From an uncultured Pelagibacteraceae bacterium (GTDB taxonomy: Bacteria; Pseudomonadota; Alphaproteobacteria; Pelagibacterales; Pelagibacteraceae): 64,000 bases of DNA. The notes under the pieces are model-generated. The model ran no database searches, had not been told where the DNA came from, and worked only from the letters and a program-made list of their open reading frames with translations. Where the stretch lies: assembly GCA_902624315.1 (NCBI GenBank), contig CACNXC010000002.1:62001-126000 (forward strand). Direction: 5' to 3'. Below, piece by piece: positions 19,197 through 27,234 of this stretch; within the stretch, counting starts at the first letter, position 1; every line of letters starts with the position of its first letter. The position numbers and the translations under genes are program-made.

Positions 19197-20858
19197 ATGA
19201 ATATAGAATTAAGAGATCCAAACATCATAATGAAGTTATCAAGACTTGGTTCCTTTCATCAATCAAGATTATCTTTTTTACGAAGTTTTTTAAGCGAATT
19301 TAAAGATTGGCAATATAATAGAGACTTGTTTGATTTAGACCAAGAGGGTTATGGCACAGCAGTATACTCTTTTAAAAAAAAAGACAGGGTTTATTCTTTA
19401 ATCTGTTATGCGAACAAAATTAATGATGATGAAAGATCGGATAGAGTAATAGCAACTAAGTGGGATGCAGCTTTTACATTACATGATGGAGTACCTTTAA
19501 AAGAAGATATTGACAGATTAAGAAATGAAGTTCCAAAACAGGAAGTTGGTCGGTTGTCTTACAAAGAGCTAACATTATCTAGAGCAAATAAATCTGTTAG
19601 GATATTTGATCATGTTGTTGAAAGTTTAAGCAATGGAAACCAACCTGATTTAGAGTTACTTGAAAAAGTTGGATATTTATACAGAACGACTGCAGTTTAT
19701 GGATCAGGTAAGTTTGGTTTAGCAGATCGATTCAGAATTAAAAATAGAGAGGAAATTAACGGACCATTTAGATTAGAGATGATGTTAGTTTATTTAGTTA
19801 GACAATTTACGTTTGATCAAGTTAATCATGTTGCAAAAAATAAAAATCCTAATTCAGCTGTTAAACTAGATCCTAAAATTTGTAGAAATTTGGGTATAGG
19901 AAATTCTACTGGATTAGGAATGGCTCCATTTATTGTTAATCATCCAACTTTATTAAATAATTGGATACTTAGTAGAGAAATTGCACTTAAAAAAATAAGA
20001 GAAATTAAAATTGTTAAAACACAAGATAGAGATTTATTTAAAGATTGTGTGAAAAGTTCTCTTAAAAATATAACTAGCTGGAATACAGAGAGTAAATATC
20101 AACTCAAAAAGATTAAACTTTTGCTCAAAGATTTAAAAAAATTCATCCATTTGTTAGAAAATGAATTTGATTTTCAAAAAGATTATCCTTTTAATGAAAT
20201 TTATCTTTGGCTAGAGAAAGAAACTTGTGAAGAGTGCATAGAATACGTTGTCTCAATAATGATGGAACCATTTGGTGATATAGTTCAGCCGTTGGTTGCG
20301 CAAATGAGCTCTGAGGAAGAAAAATACTTTAATATTCCAACTGAACGTAATGTAGGAGATTTAAAAAAGATTTTAGAAAATAAATATTCGAATATTTTAA
20401 AAATTAATTTCAATATGGAAGAGAGCAATCAGAAATTTTGGTTTATTTCAAAAAATAAAGAAGAGCCAAGATTAGCTAATCGTTTTGAGGAAAATGGTGC
20501 AGATTTAGAGCAACCTTTGGCAATAGCTAGAGATATAAAAAAATTGTATGAGAGATTGTCCCCTTTAAAAAATAATTTAAAAATTAATCAATTTTTAATT
20601 GATAATTCTGATTTAAGACATGTTGTTAGAAGAGCCTTTATTATTGAAAAATTTCCATATTCAGAAATACAAGATAATACTATTGGAGAAAATTTAGTTC
20701 CAATTGATATGTTGAGGTTAAAGTTATCTTTTTTTGGAGCTTTAAAATTTGATCCAAGATCTGACAAGTGGTTGAGAATATGTATGTTTCAAGGTGCGCC
20801 ACTCCCAAATGAGTTAAAAGATTATGATGAGCAATGGGTTTATAAAACCCATTCTTAA
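19197..20858 (+). CDS. Conserved protein of unknown function in the dipeptidase-like operon
   Basis: A 553-residue soluble protein starting 2 bp after the dipeptidase-like gene. I do not recognise a fold. Notable features are an N-terminal part rich in aromatic and acidic residues, a glycine-rich stretch NLGIGNSTGLGMAPF near 230-245, the segment LYRTTAVYGSGKFGLADRF, and a CEEC pair around residue 346. No membrane segment or signal peptide. The tight spacing to both neighbours and the same codon character argue that all four genes act together. Confidence 0.75.
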   Translation: MNIELRDPNIIMKLSRLGSFHQSRLSFLRSFLSEFKDWQYNRDLFDLDQEGYGTAVYSFKKKDRVYSLICYANKINDDERSDRVIATKWDAAFTLHDGVPLKEDIDRLRNEVPKQEVGRLSYKELTLSRANKSVRIFDHVVESLSNGNQPDLELLEKVGYLYRTTAVYGSGKFGLADRFRIKNREEINGPFRLEMMLVYLVRQFTFDQVNHVAKNKNPNSAVKLDPKICRNLGIGNSTGLGMAPFIVNHPTLLNNWILSREIALKKIREIKIVKTQDRDLFKDCVKSSLKNITSWNTESKYQLKKIKLLLKDLKKFIHLLENEFDFQKDYPFNEIYLWLEKETCEECIEYVVSIMMEPFGDIVQPLVAQMSSEEEKYFNIPTERNVGDLKKILENKYSNILKINFNMEESNQKFWFISKNKEEPRLANRFEENGADLEQPLAIARDIKKLYERLSPLKNNLKINQFLIDNSDLRHVVRRAFIIEKFPYSEIQDNTIGENLVPIDMLRLKLSFFGALKFDPRSDKWLRICMFQGAPLPNELKDYDEQWVYKTHS

Positions 20859-20861
20859 ATT

Positions 20862-21473
20862 ATGAAATCCTTAAGTGAGATAGAAACTACAGCTAAGAGA
20901 GCAAGTCGAGGTGCTGGTTATTCATGGGGTATAGCTGAGGAAGTTGGTAAATCTATAAGATTATCTGAATTATTTGGTTTTCCAGCGATCAAGCATCTTA
21001 ATCAATATTATCAAAATAAAAAAAAAGAAAATTTTGAAGAGATAAAACTTATCGATAAAATTAACAAATCAGATGGATCGTCTTTTTGTCCAATTATGTT
21101 AGGTGTTAATTTTATTGACCAAGTAAAAAACATCGAGAATTTAAAAAAGTGTTCGGTTGAAAATCTTGCTTATCCATTGTTGCTTTTATCTTTTTTAAGT
21201 AGAGCTTCAGAAATAATTGGAAAAAAATTATTAATTTCATTTGATGATTGTAAATTTTTATTGAATTTTAATGTGAGTATCTTTTCTAATATATGGGATA
21301 AAGAAATGCCTAAGTTAGCAAAAAAAGTAGAAATAATTTTTTTAAACAATGAAGATAACTTTTCAGATCAAGATTGGAAAAATCTCTACAAACTTGCAGA
21401 GGATACATTTGTAGAGGAAACTGATAGTTTAAAAGAGGGTGCAGCGGGAGCTGGTTTGACTGATAATGACTGA
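20862..21473 (+). CDS. DUF3726-like protein
   Basis: A 203-residue protein whose N-terminus (SLSEIETTAKRASRGAGYSW, then GIAEEVGKSIRLSE) matches what I recall of the DUF3726 family in alphaproteobacteria. Function unknown. It begins 3 bp after the 553-residue gene. It ends EGAAGAGLTDND and its stop overlaps the next small gene by 8 bp. No cofactor motif can be named. Confidence 0.7.
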   Translation: MKSLSEIETTAKRASRGAGYSWGIAEEVGKSIRLSELFGFPAIKHLNQYYQNKKKENFEEIKLIDKINKSDGSSFCPIMLGVNFIDQVKNIENLKKCSVENLAYPLLLLSFLSRASEIIGKKLLISFDDCKFLLNFNVSIFSNIWDKEMPKLAKKVEIIFLNNEDNFSDQDWKNLYKLAEDTFVEETDSLKEGAAGAGLTDND

Positions 21474-21624
21474 AGATAAAGAAATAGAAAAAAATATAAA
21501 GGATTTAGATGATATTTGTGATGAATGTAAAGAACAGCATGAAAGTGTTACTCAAAACTTGATTCTAACTGGTTTTAAAATTTGTAAGTCTTGCAGAGTT
21601 TCTAAGACAATTTTTCCAATCTAA
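21466..21624 (+). CDS. 52-residue four-cysteine (zinc-ribbon-like) protein
   Basis: ATG at 21466 lies 8 bp inside the preceding gene, and the reading frame runs to TAA at 21622-21624. The peptide has two CxxC knuckles, CDEC (Cys18, Cys21) and CKSC (Cys40, Cys43), spaced like a zinc ribbon, with an acidic N-terminus. The overlap implies translational coupling to the DUF3726-like gene. It converges with the Yip1-like gene, sharing 3-4 bp at the stops. Missed easily because of its size. Confidence 0.7.
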   Translation: MTEDKEIEKNIKDLDDICDECKEQHESVTQNLILTGFKICKSCRVSKTIFPI

Positions 21625-22163
21625 ATATGATTGATTGGTAAAGCGTTCATTCGACTTATCACAAATGAAATAGATAAAAAGACAATAATCAAAAATGACA
21701 TAAAAACTATTCCAAATGATTTTAAATTTGATTTTAGATTAAGAACTTGTCGCGTCGAAATAATTAATCCAGCAAAAATCCAAAATTGTGTAAGAAAAAT
21801 AATAGGTATCATTAATTCTGGTGTCACAGCAAAAAATCTTAACAGACCAGGTGCGTGAGCGAAACCAACTGCAGTTAATACTTTCTTAAATGGAACTTTA
21901 CTATTTTTATCAGGAAATAGTTTGACCCCAATAACAAAGATTAATATTGCCCAGACAAACCAAGTTAATATTGCAGTCACTCCTGACATTGCAACGGCTG
22001 TTTTAAAAACTGTGTTTGCAGCAACTGCCCCAGCTATACCATCTAAAATCATAATGATACCCGCAAAATAAACTGAGGCTTCGCCAAAATTTTTACTATC
22101 AGAATAAAGTGTTTTATCTAGTTTGATAGATTTTAAAATAATACTTAGAAATTCACCGAACAT
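21621..22163 (-). CDS. Yip1-family membrane protein
   Basis: A 180-residue protein with about five transmembrane helices, an N-terminal amphipathic stretch (FGEFLSIILKSIKLD) and the central pattern GFAHAPGLLRFFAVTP typical of bacterial Yip1 proteins (DUF1282). Function unknown. Its ATG directly follows the stop of the 34-residue membrane peptide gene upstream, so both share one transcript. Confidence 0.8.
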   Translation of the reverse strand: MFGEFLSIILKSIKLDKTLYSDSKNFGEASVYFAGIIMILDGIAGAVAANTVFKTAVAMSGVTAILTWFVWAILIFVIGVKLFPDKNSKVPFKKVLTAVGFAHAPGLLRFFAVTPELMIPIIFLTQFWIFAGLIISTRQVLNLKSNLKSFGIVFMSFLIIVFLSISFVISRMNALPINHI

Positions 22164-22268
22164 TTATTTTTTTTTATTTTTTTGCTCTTTGTAAGAGACG
22201 ATTAATGGGAATATTATTAAAGCAATAGCTATAATAATGCAAATTACTATTAAGAAACTTTTTGTCAT
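22164..22268 (-). CDS. 34-residue single-helix membrane peptide
   Basis: ATG at 22268 (minus strand), TAA at 22164-22166, immediately followed by the ATG of the Yip1-like gene. The peptide starts MTKSFLIVICIIIAIAL, one hydrophobic helix, and ends with a lysine-rich tail (KEQKNKKK), giving a clear inside-positive topology. The zero-gap junction and the single helix support a real small gene, possibly a partner of the Yip1-like protein. Confidence 0.5.
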   Translation of the reverse strand: MTKSFLIVICIIIAIALIIFPLIVSYKEQKNKKK

Positions 22269-22272
22269 TTAA

Positions 22273-22302
22273 GATATTGGGGGAGTAAACTCCCCCAATA
22301 TC
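22273..22302 (-). terminator. GC-rich perfect hairpin after the DmdA-like gene
   Basis: GATATTGGGGGAGT (22273-22286) pairs perfectly with ACTCCCCCAATATC (22289-22302), 14 bp around a tiny loop. It starts 3 bp past the stop of the GcvT-like gene on the minus strand and 4 bp before the next start codon. No U-tract follows, so it may be a 3'-end stabiliser or a pause/processing site limiting read-through into the Yip1 unit. Confidence 0.65.
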
Positions 22303-22305
22303 AGA

Positions 22306-23664
22306 TTAACCTTTTGAAACTTCTCTTGTATTAGCGTTGAAAGATTCTTTAAATGGAATATCGACTATAACTGCATCTACAGGCTTACCTGGAGTATCAG
22401 AGTATTTTTCGGGTAAATGAACTTTATATTTAGCTCCAACCTTACCTTTCGGAAATCCATTTGCATTTAATGTCCCATCAAAAGGAACATATCCCATTGC
22501 AATGTTTGTTTTCTTTTCAGGATGCCACCAGGGTGAAGTAATGAAACCAACTGGATCTCCACCACTATCATTTGATATTAGCCAAAAATCTGGCGCATAA
22601 TCATCAATAGGTTTTCCACCTAACTCCAATCCAACTAACTGAAGTGCGTATGGTTTCTTACCATCTTTTAGTTCTTTACCCATTTTTTCTAGAGCCGCTT
22701 TACCAACATAGTCAGATTTTTTGTTCCATTCACCTTTTCCTGATAAAGAAACCTGGTAGCCTAAGTTACATTGATAAGGATTATGTTGTTGATCCATATC
22801 TTGACCCCATGACAAAATGCCAGCCTGGATTCTTCTGTGGTGAGCAGGTGCAATAACCATTAGCTGGTGTTTTTTTCCAACCTCAAGCACAGCATTCCAC
22901 ATGTCATCAGCATATAAAGTTGCATCTCTTAAATAAATCTCATAACCAGCTTCTCCAGAAAAGCCCGATTGAGAAATTACACAACTTCGTCCAGCAACTT
23001 TAACTTCAGCTAAACCATAAAATGGCATATTTTCTAAATCAACTTGATCACCTAACAAATCTTTCATCAGAGCTTTTGATTTTGGACCCTGTATTTGAAC
23101 AGGACAAGCATCAATTTCTTCAATAGTGCAATTAAATCTTCCATCCGCATTAACACCTTGTAAGTACAAACCAATATCAGAGTCTGATAATGAAAACCAA
23201 AACTCATCCTTTGAAATTCTTAAAAGAATTGGATCATTTAAAACTCCACCATATGCGTTACATAAAATTACGTATCTTGCTCTCATTGGTGAAATTTTTG
23301 TTGCATCTCTTGTAATTACATAATCAACAAATTTTTCTGCATCCGGACCCTTGACTTGAATTTGTCTTTCAACTGCAACATTCCACATAGTTACATGATT
23401 AACAATTGCATCATATTCAACCATTGCACCACCGTCTTCTGGTTTTACATAACCTCTTGGATGATAAATACGATTATAAACTGTTGCTCTCCAGCAACCC
23501 GCTTGCATAGATAAATGCCAATAAGGTGATTTTCTTACTCTTGTTGAAATTAACATTTCAACTTTTGTTGGTCCACTTTGCCTTAAGTTATATGGTACTT
23601 TTCGATCTGATTGATCAACAGAAGTAACATGTTTTAATTTAGTATAGTCAAATTCTTTAGACAT
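22306..23664 (-). CDS. GcvT-superfamily THF-dependent demethylase, DmdA-like
   Basis: A 452-residue folate-dependent aminomethyltransferase-type protein. The three-domain GcvT core is visible: WNVAVERQIQVKGPDAEKFV near residues 95-114, then PVQIQGPKSKALM, then SQSGFSGEAGYEIYL. The VERQI segment resembles DMSP demethylase DmdA, but the chain is about 80 residues longer, with an extra N-terminus of some 35 residues and an extended C-terminal half. It overlaps a MetF-like reductase gene by 8 bp, so it probably moves a methyl group from an N-, S- or O-methyl donor to THF. I do not call it dmdA; substrate unknown. Confidence 0.75.
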   Translation of the reverse strand: MSKEFDYTKLKHVTSVDQSDRKVPYNLRQSGPTKVEMLISTRVRKSPYWHLSMQAGCWRATVYNRIYHPRGYVKPEDGGAMVEYDAIVNHVTMWNVAVERQIQVKGPDAEKFVDYVITRDATKISPMRARYVILCNAYGGVLNDPILLRISKDEFWFSLSDSDIGLYLQGVNADGRFNCTIEEIDACPVQIQGPKSKALMKDLLGDQVDLENMPFYGLAEVKVAGRSCVISQSGFSGEAGYEIYLRDATLYADDMWNAVLEVGKKHQLMVIAPAHHRRIQAGILSWGQDMDQQHNPYQCNLGYQVSLSGKGEWNKKSDYVGKAALEKMGKELKDGKKPYALQLVGLELGGKPIDDYAPDFWLISNDSGGDPVGFITSPWWHPEKKTNIAMGYVPFDGTLNANGFPKGKVGAKYKVHLPEKYSDTPGKPVDAVIVDIPFKESFNANTREVSKG

Positions 23665-24433
23665 AACTATTCTCCTTCAACCACTTGTTAGTTTCCTTCA
23701 AGCCGCCGAATGTATAAATGTGGAAAAAATCAGTGTGCGATTTAATTTTCCCAATTAAATCATTAGGGTCTTTAGGTTTTAGTAAATCCAACGCCTTAGT
23801 AAAATTAGATTTAAGAAAATTAATGGAATTTTTTGCTCCAACTATATTAGCAAATTTAATTAAGCTTGATATCTTAAGAGGCCCAGTAATTCCCACATGC
23901 ACTGGTACGCTTTGTTTAGAAATAAAGTCTATTATTGGCTGAGGCTCTAGTAACCATTGAGTTACAATATAATCAGCATAAGGCTTTTTGTCTTTCATAG
24001 CTTTTTCTAAATCTGAATCGGATATATCAGGACTCCCCTCTGGGTGTCCAGCAATTCCTATCGTCATCTTCTCAAAATAACCAGTCTCCAAAAGTTGAAA
24101 AGAGCTATCGAATTTTCCCATCGGTTCTCTGCCTCCCCCTATAACTAAAACCTGTTTGACACCACCATCTTTACATCTCAAAACATAATCTTTTAGCTGA
24201 TTTTCATCTTGCATTGATCTCGCTGGAAAGTGAGGGACTGGATTAAAACCTTTTTTTACCAACGCAACTGCTTGTTGAGCAGTTTCTTTATAATCTCCTC
24301 CAGGTAGCATAGTGATATAAATATCTTTTACAGGCGGGACAGTATTTAGATCTGTTTGAGGTCCAATTTCTAAAGAAAAATTCATCTTAAGATGATTATA
24401 TTTTTTGAAAAAGCTGTCAAAGAAATTAATCAT
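23657..24433 (-). CDS. Methylenetetrahydrofolate reductase-like protein
   Basis: MetF-fold TIM barrel of about 258 residues. FSLEIGPQT matches the conserved MetF strand around SFEFFPP, PVPHFPARS matches the HxxxR region, and ADYIVTQWLLEP matches DFxITQxFFD. It would interconvert methyl-THF and methylene-THF with FAD/NADH. An ATG at 24433 is used; a second possible start is the ATG at 24385 just before FSLEIG. Overlap with the DmdA-like gene indicates that the pair works as a methyl-THF producing and oxidising unit. Confidence 0.75.
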   Translation of the reverse strand: MINFFDSFFKKYNHLKMNFSLEIGPQTDLNTVPPVKDIYITMLPGGDYKETAQQAVALVKKGFNPVPHFPARSMQDENQLKDYVLRCKDGGVKQVLVIGGGREPMGKFDSSFQLLETGYFEKMTIGIAGHPEGSPDISDSDLEKAMKDKKPYADYIVTQWLLEPQPIIDFISKQSVPVHVGITGPLKISSLIKFANIVGAKNSINFLKSNFTKALDLLKPKDPNDLIGKIKSHTDFFHIYTFGGLKETNKWLKENSYV

Positions 24434-24484
24434 GTAATATAATCTCAATCTGTTAATTGTTTTAAAATCAAATAAAGTTAATTA

Positions 24485-24895
24485 ATGAAAATTATATTAA
24501 TAATGGGTTTACCAGGCTCAGGAAAGACAACATTGGCTTCTTATTTAGTACCTTTATTAAAAGCAAAATGGCTAAATGCCGACGAGGTAAGAAAAGAGGC
24601 AAACGACTGGGATTTTTCTGCAGAAGGTAGAACAAGACAAGCAAAAAGAATGTGGAGTAAAGCTGAAGAATATAGGAGTCAAGGACATCACGTAGTAGCT
24701 GATTTTGTTTGTCCAACTCCTGCAGCTCGTGCTTTGTTTCCTGCTGATTTCATAATTTGGATTGATACAATTAAAGAAGGTAGATTTGATGATACTAATA
24801 AGATGTTTGTCAAACCTGATAAGTATAACTTTCATGTTACTACACAAGATGCTAAAAATTGGGCACCGAAAATATATAAGGCTATAGAAAAATGA
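24485..24895 (+). CDS. Small P-loop kinase, CysC-like
   Basis: A 136-residue nucleotide kinase with Walker A GLPGSGKTT at about residues 8-16 and the APS-kinase-like continuation LNADEVRKEANDWDFS and DFVCPTP. It is much shorter than true adenylylsulfate kinase (about 200). Its stop overlaps the next start (ATGA), pairing it with a nucleotidyltransferase. I see no sulfate-assimilation genes here, so phosphorylation of APS is doubtful; the pair may make a nucleotide-activated small molecule. Confidence 0.75.
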   Translation: MKIILIMGLPGSGKTTLASYLVPLLKAKWLNADEVRKEANDWDFSAEGRTRQAKRMWSKAEEYRSQGHHVVADFVCPTPAARALFPADFIIWIDTIKEGRFDDTNKMFVKPDKYNFHVTTQDAKNWAPKIYKAIEK

Positions 24896-25266
24896 CATAT
24901 CAGTGGGATAATAAAAAGCCAACAGCACAAATGTTAGGAAGATGGCAACCATTTCACGATGGCCATTACACTTTATTTAAAGAGATTGTCAAAAAAACAG
25001 GACAAGTTTCTATTCAAATAAGAGATGTCCAAGGAGTGGATGATAATCCTTTCGATTTTGATACAGTTAAAAAAAATATAGAAGATAGACTTAATCCAGA
25101 GTTTGAAGGTCGTTTTAAAATTATGTTAGTCCCTAATATTACAAATATTTGTTATGGTAGAGGAGTTGGGTACAAAATTGAAGAGATAGTGTTGTCAGAA
25201 GAAATACAAAAAATATCGGCAACGAAGATAAGAGCCAAAATGAGAGAAGAAGGCAAACTCAAATAG
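24892..25266 (+). CDS. Cytidylyltransferase-like nucleotidyltransferase
   Basis: A 124-residue protein of the HxGH nucleotidyltransferase superfamily. The nucleotide site reads GRWQPFHDGH (residues 17-26) and the second signature is KISATKIR near the C-terminus (ISSTxxR in the family). Such enzymes join NTP to a phosphate-bearing substrate. It is coupled by ATGA to the P-loop kinase, consistent with a kinase making the phosphorylated substrate it activates. Confidence 0.8.
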   Translation: MTYQWDNKKPTAQMLGRWQPFHDGHYTLFKEIVKKTGQVSIQIRDVQGVDDNPFDFDTVKKNIEDRLNPEFEGRFKIMLVPNITNICYGRGVGYKIEEIVLSEEIQKISATKIRAKMREEGKLK

Positions 25267-25274
25267 AATTTTTG

Positions 25275-26048
25275 ATGAATATATTAGTGAAGAACTTATC
25301 CAGTGGTATATCTATAGTTCAAATTAATGATCCTAAAACATATAATTCATTATCTTTTAAAAATTTAAATGATCTAATTAAAGTTCTAAAAAAACTTGAT
25401 CAAGATAAAAAAACAAAAGTAATTATAATAGAAGGCGCTGGAAAAGGTTTTAGCGCAGGCCATAACCTAAAAGAAATTAAAAGTTTAAAAGTTAGAAACA
25501 AATATCAAAAATTATTTAATCTTTGCTCTAAGTTAATGCTTCAAATAGTTGAGGGTAATAAACCCGTCATCGCCAAAGTGCATGGAGCGGCATATGCAGC
25601 TGGTTGCCAATTAGTTGCTAGTTGTGACTTAGCTTTTAGTACTAAAGATGCATTATTTGCAACTCCTGGAGTAAATATTGGATTATTTTGTAGTACACCA
25701 ATGGTTGCTGTAAGTAGAAAAATCAATAAAAAACCAATGATGAAAATGTTACTTACAGGCGAGCCAATCAAAGCAGATTTCGCAAAAGAAATTGGTTTAA
25801 TAAATGATTGTTTTTCAAAATCTAAATTAAATAATGAGGTTTTAAAAATTGCAAAAAAGATTGCATCTAAATCAAATCTAACAATTAAAATTGGTAAACG
25901 AACATTTTATAAACAATTAGAGATGCCTCTTAGAAAAGCGTACGCTCATACAAGTAAAATGATGACAATTAATATGATGGCTTTGGATGCCAAAGAAGGG
26001 ATTTCAGCTTTTTTGGAAAAAAGAAAGCCAAAATGGAAAAATAGATAA
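25275..26048 (+). CDS. Enoyl-CoA hydratase/isomerase family protein
   Basis: A crotonase-fold protein of about 257 residues. The oxyanion-hole segments are GAGKGFSAGHNLKE and KVHGAAYAAGCQLVASCDLAF. It carries AATPGVNIGLFCSTP-like sequence typical of the ECHDC3-like subgroup. Substrate unknown. An in-frame TTG at 25272 precedes the ATG used here. The next small gene begins within its stop (TAATG). Confidence 0.85.
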   Translation: MNILVKNLSSGISIVQINDPKTYNSLSFKNLNDLIKVLKKLDQDKKTKVIIIEGAGKGFSAGHNLKEIKSLKVRNKYQKLFNLCSKLMLQIVEGNKPVIAKVHGAAYAAGCQLVASCDLAFSTKDALFATPGVNIGLFCSTPMVAVSRKINKKPMMKMLLTGEPIKADFAKEIGLINDCFSKSKLNNEVLKIAKKIASKSNLTIKIGKRTFYKQLEMPLRKAYAHTSKMMTINMMALDAKEGISAFLEKRKPKWKNR

Positions 26049-26233
26049 TGAAAAAAAATATTTTACTTATTTTTTTTTTAATAATTGGAATAATCATTAT
26101 TTATAACTTTAGAGGCCATAATCAAAATAAAGCAATTGAAGCATGTATTGCTGGAAGTAAAAAGTTAGAAACCCCTATGACAGTTGAAGAAGCTAAAGAG
26201 TTCTGTAAGCAAAAAATCCAAAATAAACAATGA
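26048..26233 (+). CDS. Small membrane-anchored protein
   Basis: A 61-residue protein, one N-terminal transmembrane helix (residues 5-20) and a short polar domain with two cysteines (ACIAG and EFCKQ) that could form a disulfide outside the cytoplasm. It overlaps the hydratase gene by one base and the CoA-binding gene by 4, so it is embedded in the operon. No family recognised. Confidence 0.6.
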   Translation: MKKNILLIFFLIIGIIIIYNFRGHNQNKAIEACIAGSKKLETPMTVEEAKEFCKQKIQNKQ

Positions 26234-26664
26234 ACGATATTAAAGAAATCCTTTCAAAATATAAAAAGATCGCAATGGTTGGAGTAAGCAATGATCCTAC
26301 AAAAGCATCAACCATTGTCATGAAGTATATGCAGAAATATGGTTTTAAAGTTTACCCCGTAAATCCTAAAGCAGAAGGGCAAAAAATTTTAGGAGAAGAT
26401 GTGTGTGGTAAAATTACCGATATTAAAGATAAAGTGGATATAGTAAATGTATTTAGGCCTTCAAAAGAAGCTTTAGATATTGCCAAAGATACAATTAATA
26501 TTAAAGCAAAAGTTTTGTGGTTGCAGCTTGGTATCAAAAATCTGGAAGCAAAAAAATTGGTTGAACAAAAAAAAATTGAATATATCGAGAATAGATGCAC
26601 TAAAATGGAATATCAGAAACATTTTTTAAAAGTGAGACAAGCATTCCCTGTTCTTCAAGATTAA
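26230..26664 (+). CDS. CoA-binding domain protein
   Basis: A 144-residue single-domain Rossmann protein of the YccU type. The N-terminal IAMVGVSNDPTKAS and VYPVNPKAEG, and the C-terminal NRCTKMEYQKH, match this family, which binds CoA. Physiological role unknown. It overlaps the preceding small gene by 4 bp and abuts the next one. Confidence 0.85.
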   Translation: MNDIKEILSKYKKIAMVGVSNDPTKASTIVMKYMQKYGFKVYPVNPKAEGQKILGEDVCGKITDIKDKVDIVNVFRPSKEALDIAKDTINIKAKVLWLQLGIKNLEAKKLVEQKKIEYIENRCTKMEYQKHFLKVRQAFPVLQD

Positions 26665-27234
26665 ATGAAAAAAATTTTTATTGTTTATGGTCACTACAAT
26701 GACAAATCTTTTAATGCATCTATAAGAGATACTTTTGTAGAAACAGTTAACAACAACGGTCACTCTACAGATGTTGTTGATTTATATAAGGAGAAATTTG
26801 ATCCAGTTTTCTCAGGAGAGGAACCTAATGAGGATGTATTAAATCATAGAAAAAGAATAGAAAATTCTGATGTAATAGTCTTAATCGCTCCAATATGGAA
26901 TTTTAGAATGCCAGCTATTGTTGAAGGATGGATAGATAAAGTTCTTGCACCACCATGGGCATTTAGATTTAAAAAATTGTTTGGAAATTATGGATATCCT
27001 TTAGGAAATTTAAAAGGAAAAAAAGCAGTTGTATTTTGTACTTACGGATCTCCACAGTTTGCTGTTCGAACTTTTTTTCTTAATATGCCAACAAAAAGAC
27101 TGAGACGTGGAGTATTTAATATATGCGGCATAACGGATGTTATATATCGAAGATACTTTGCTGTACCTTTCGTTGGCGATAAAAAAAGAAAAAAATTCTT
27201 AGAAGATGTTAAAAAAACTGCAAACAATATTTAG
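26665..27234 (+). CDS. NAD(P)H dehydrogenase (quinone)/flavodoxin-like fold oxidoreductase
   Basis: A 189-residue Flavodoxin_2-family FMN/FAD reductase. It starts KIFIVYGHYNDKSFNAS, then LIAPIWNFRMPAIVEGWIDKV, the usual active-site segment of YwrO/KefF-like quinone reductases. It would reduce quinones or other electrophiles in the cytoplasm. The next gene starts 29 bp before its stop. Confidence 0.85.
   Translation: MKKIFIVYGHYNDKSFNASIRDTFVETVNNNGHSTDVVDLYKEKFDPVFSGEEPNEDVLNHRKRIENSDVIVLIAPIWNFRMPAIVEGWIDKVLAPPWAFRFKKLFGNYGYPLGNLKGKKAVVFCTYGSPQFAVRTFFLNMPTKRLRRGVFNICGITDVIYRRYFAVPFVGDKKRKKFLEDVKKTANNI

Noticed and set aside
22306-23664. Calling the GcvT-like gene dmdA (DMSP demethylase)
   Set aside because: The core resembles DmdA but the protein is about 80 residues longer with different ends; without a phylogeny the specific name is not justified.
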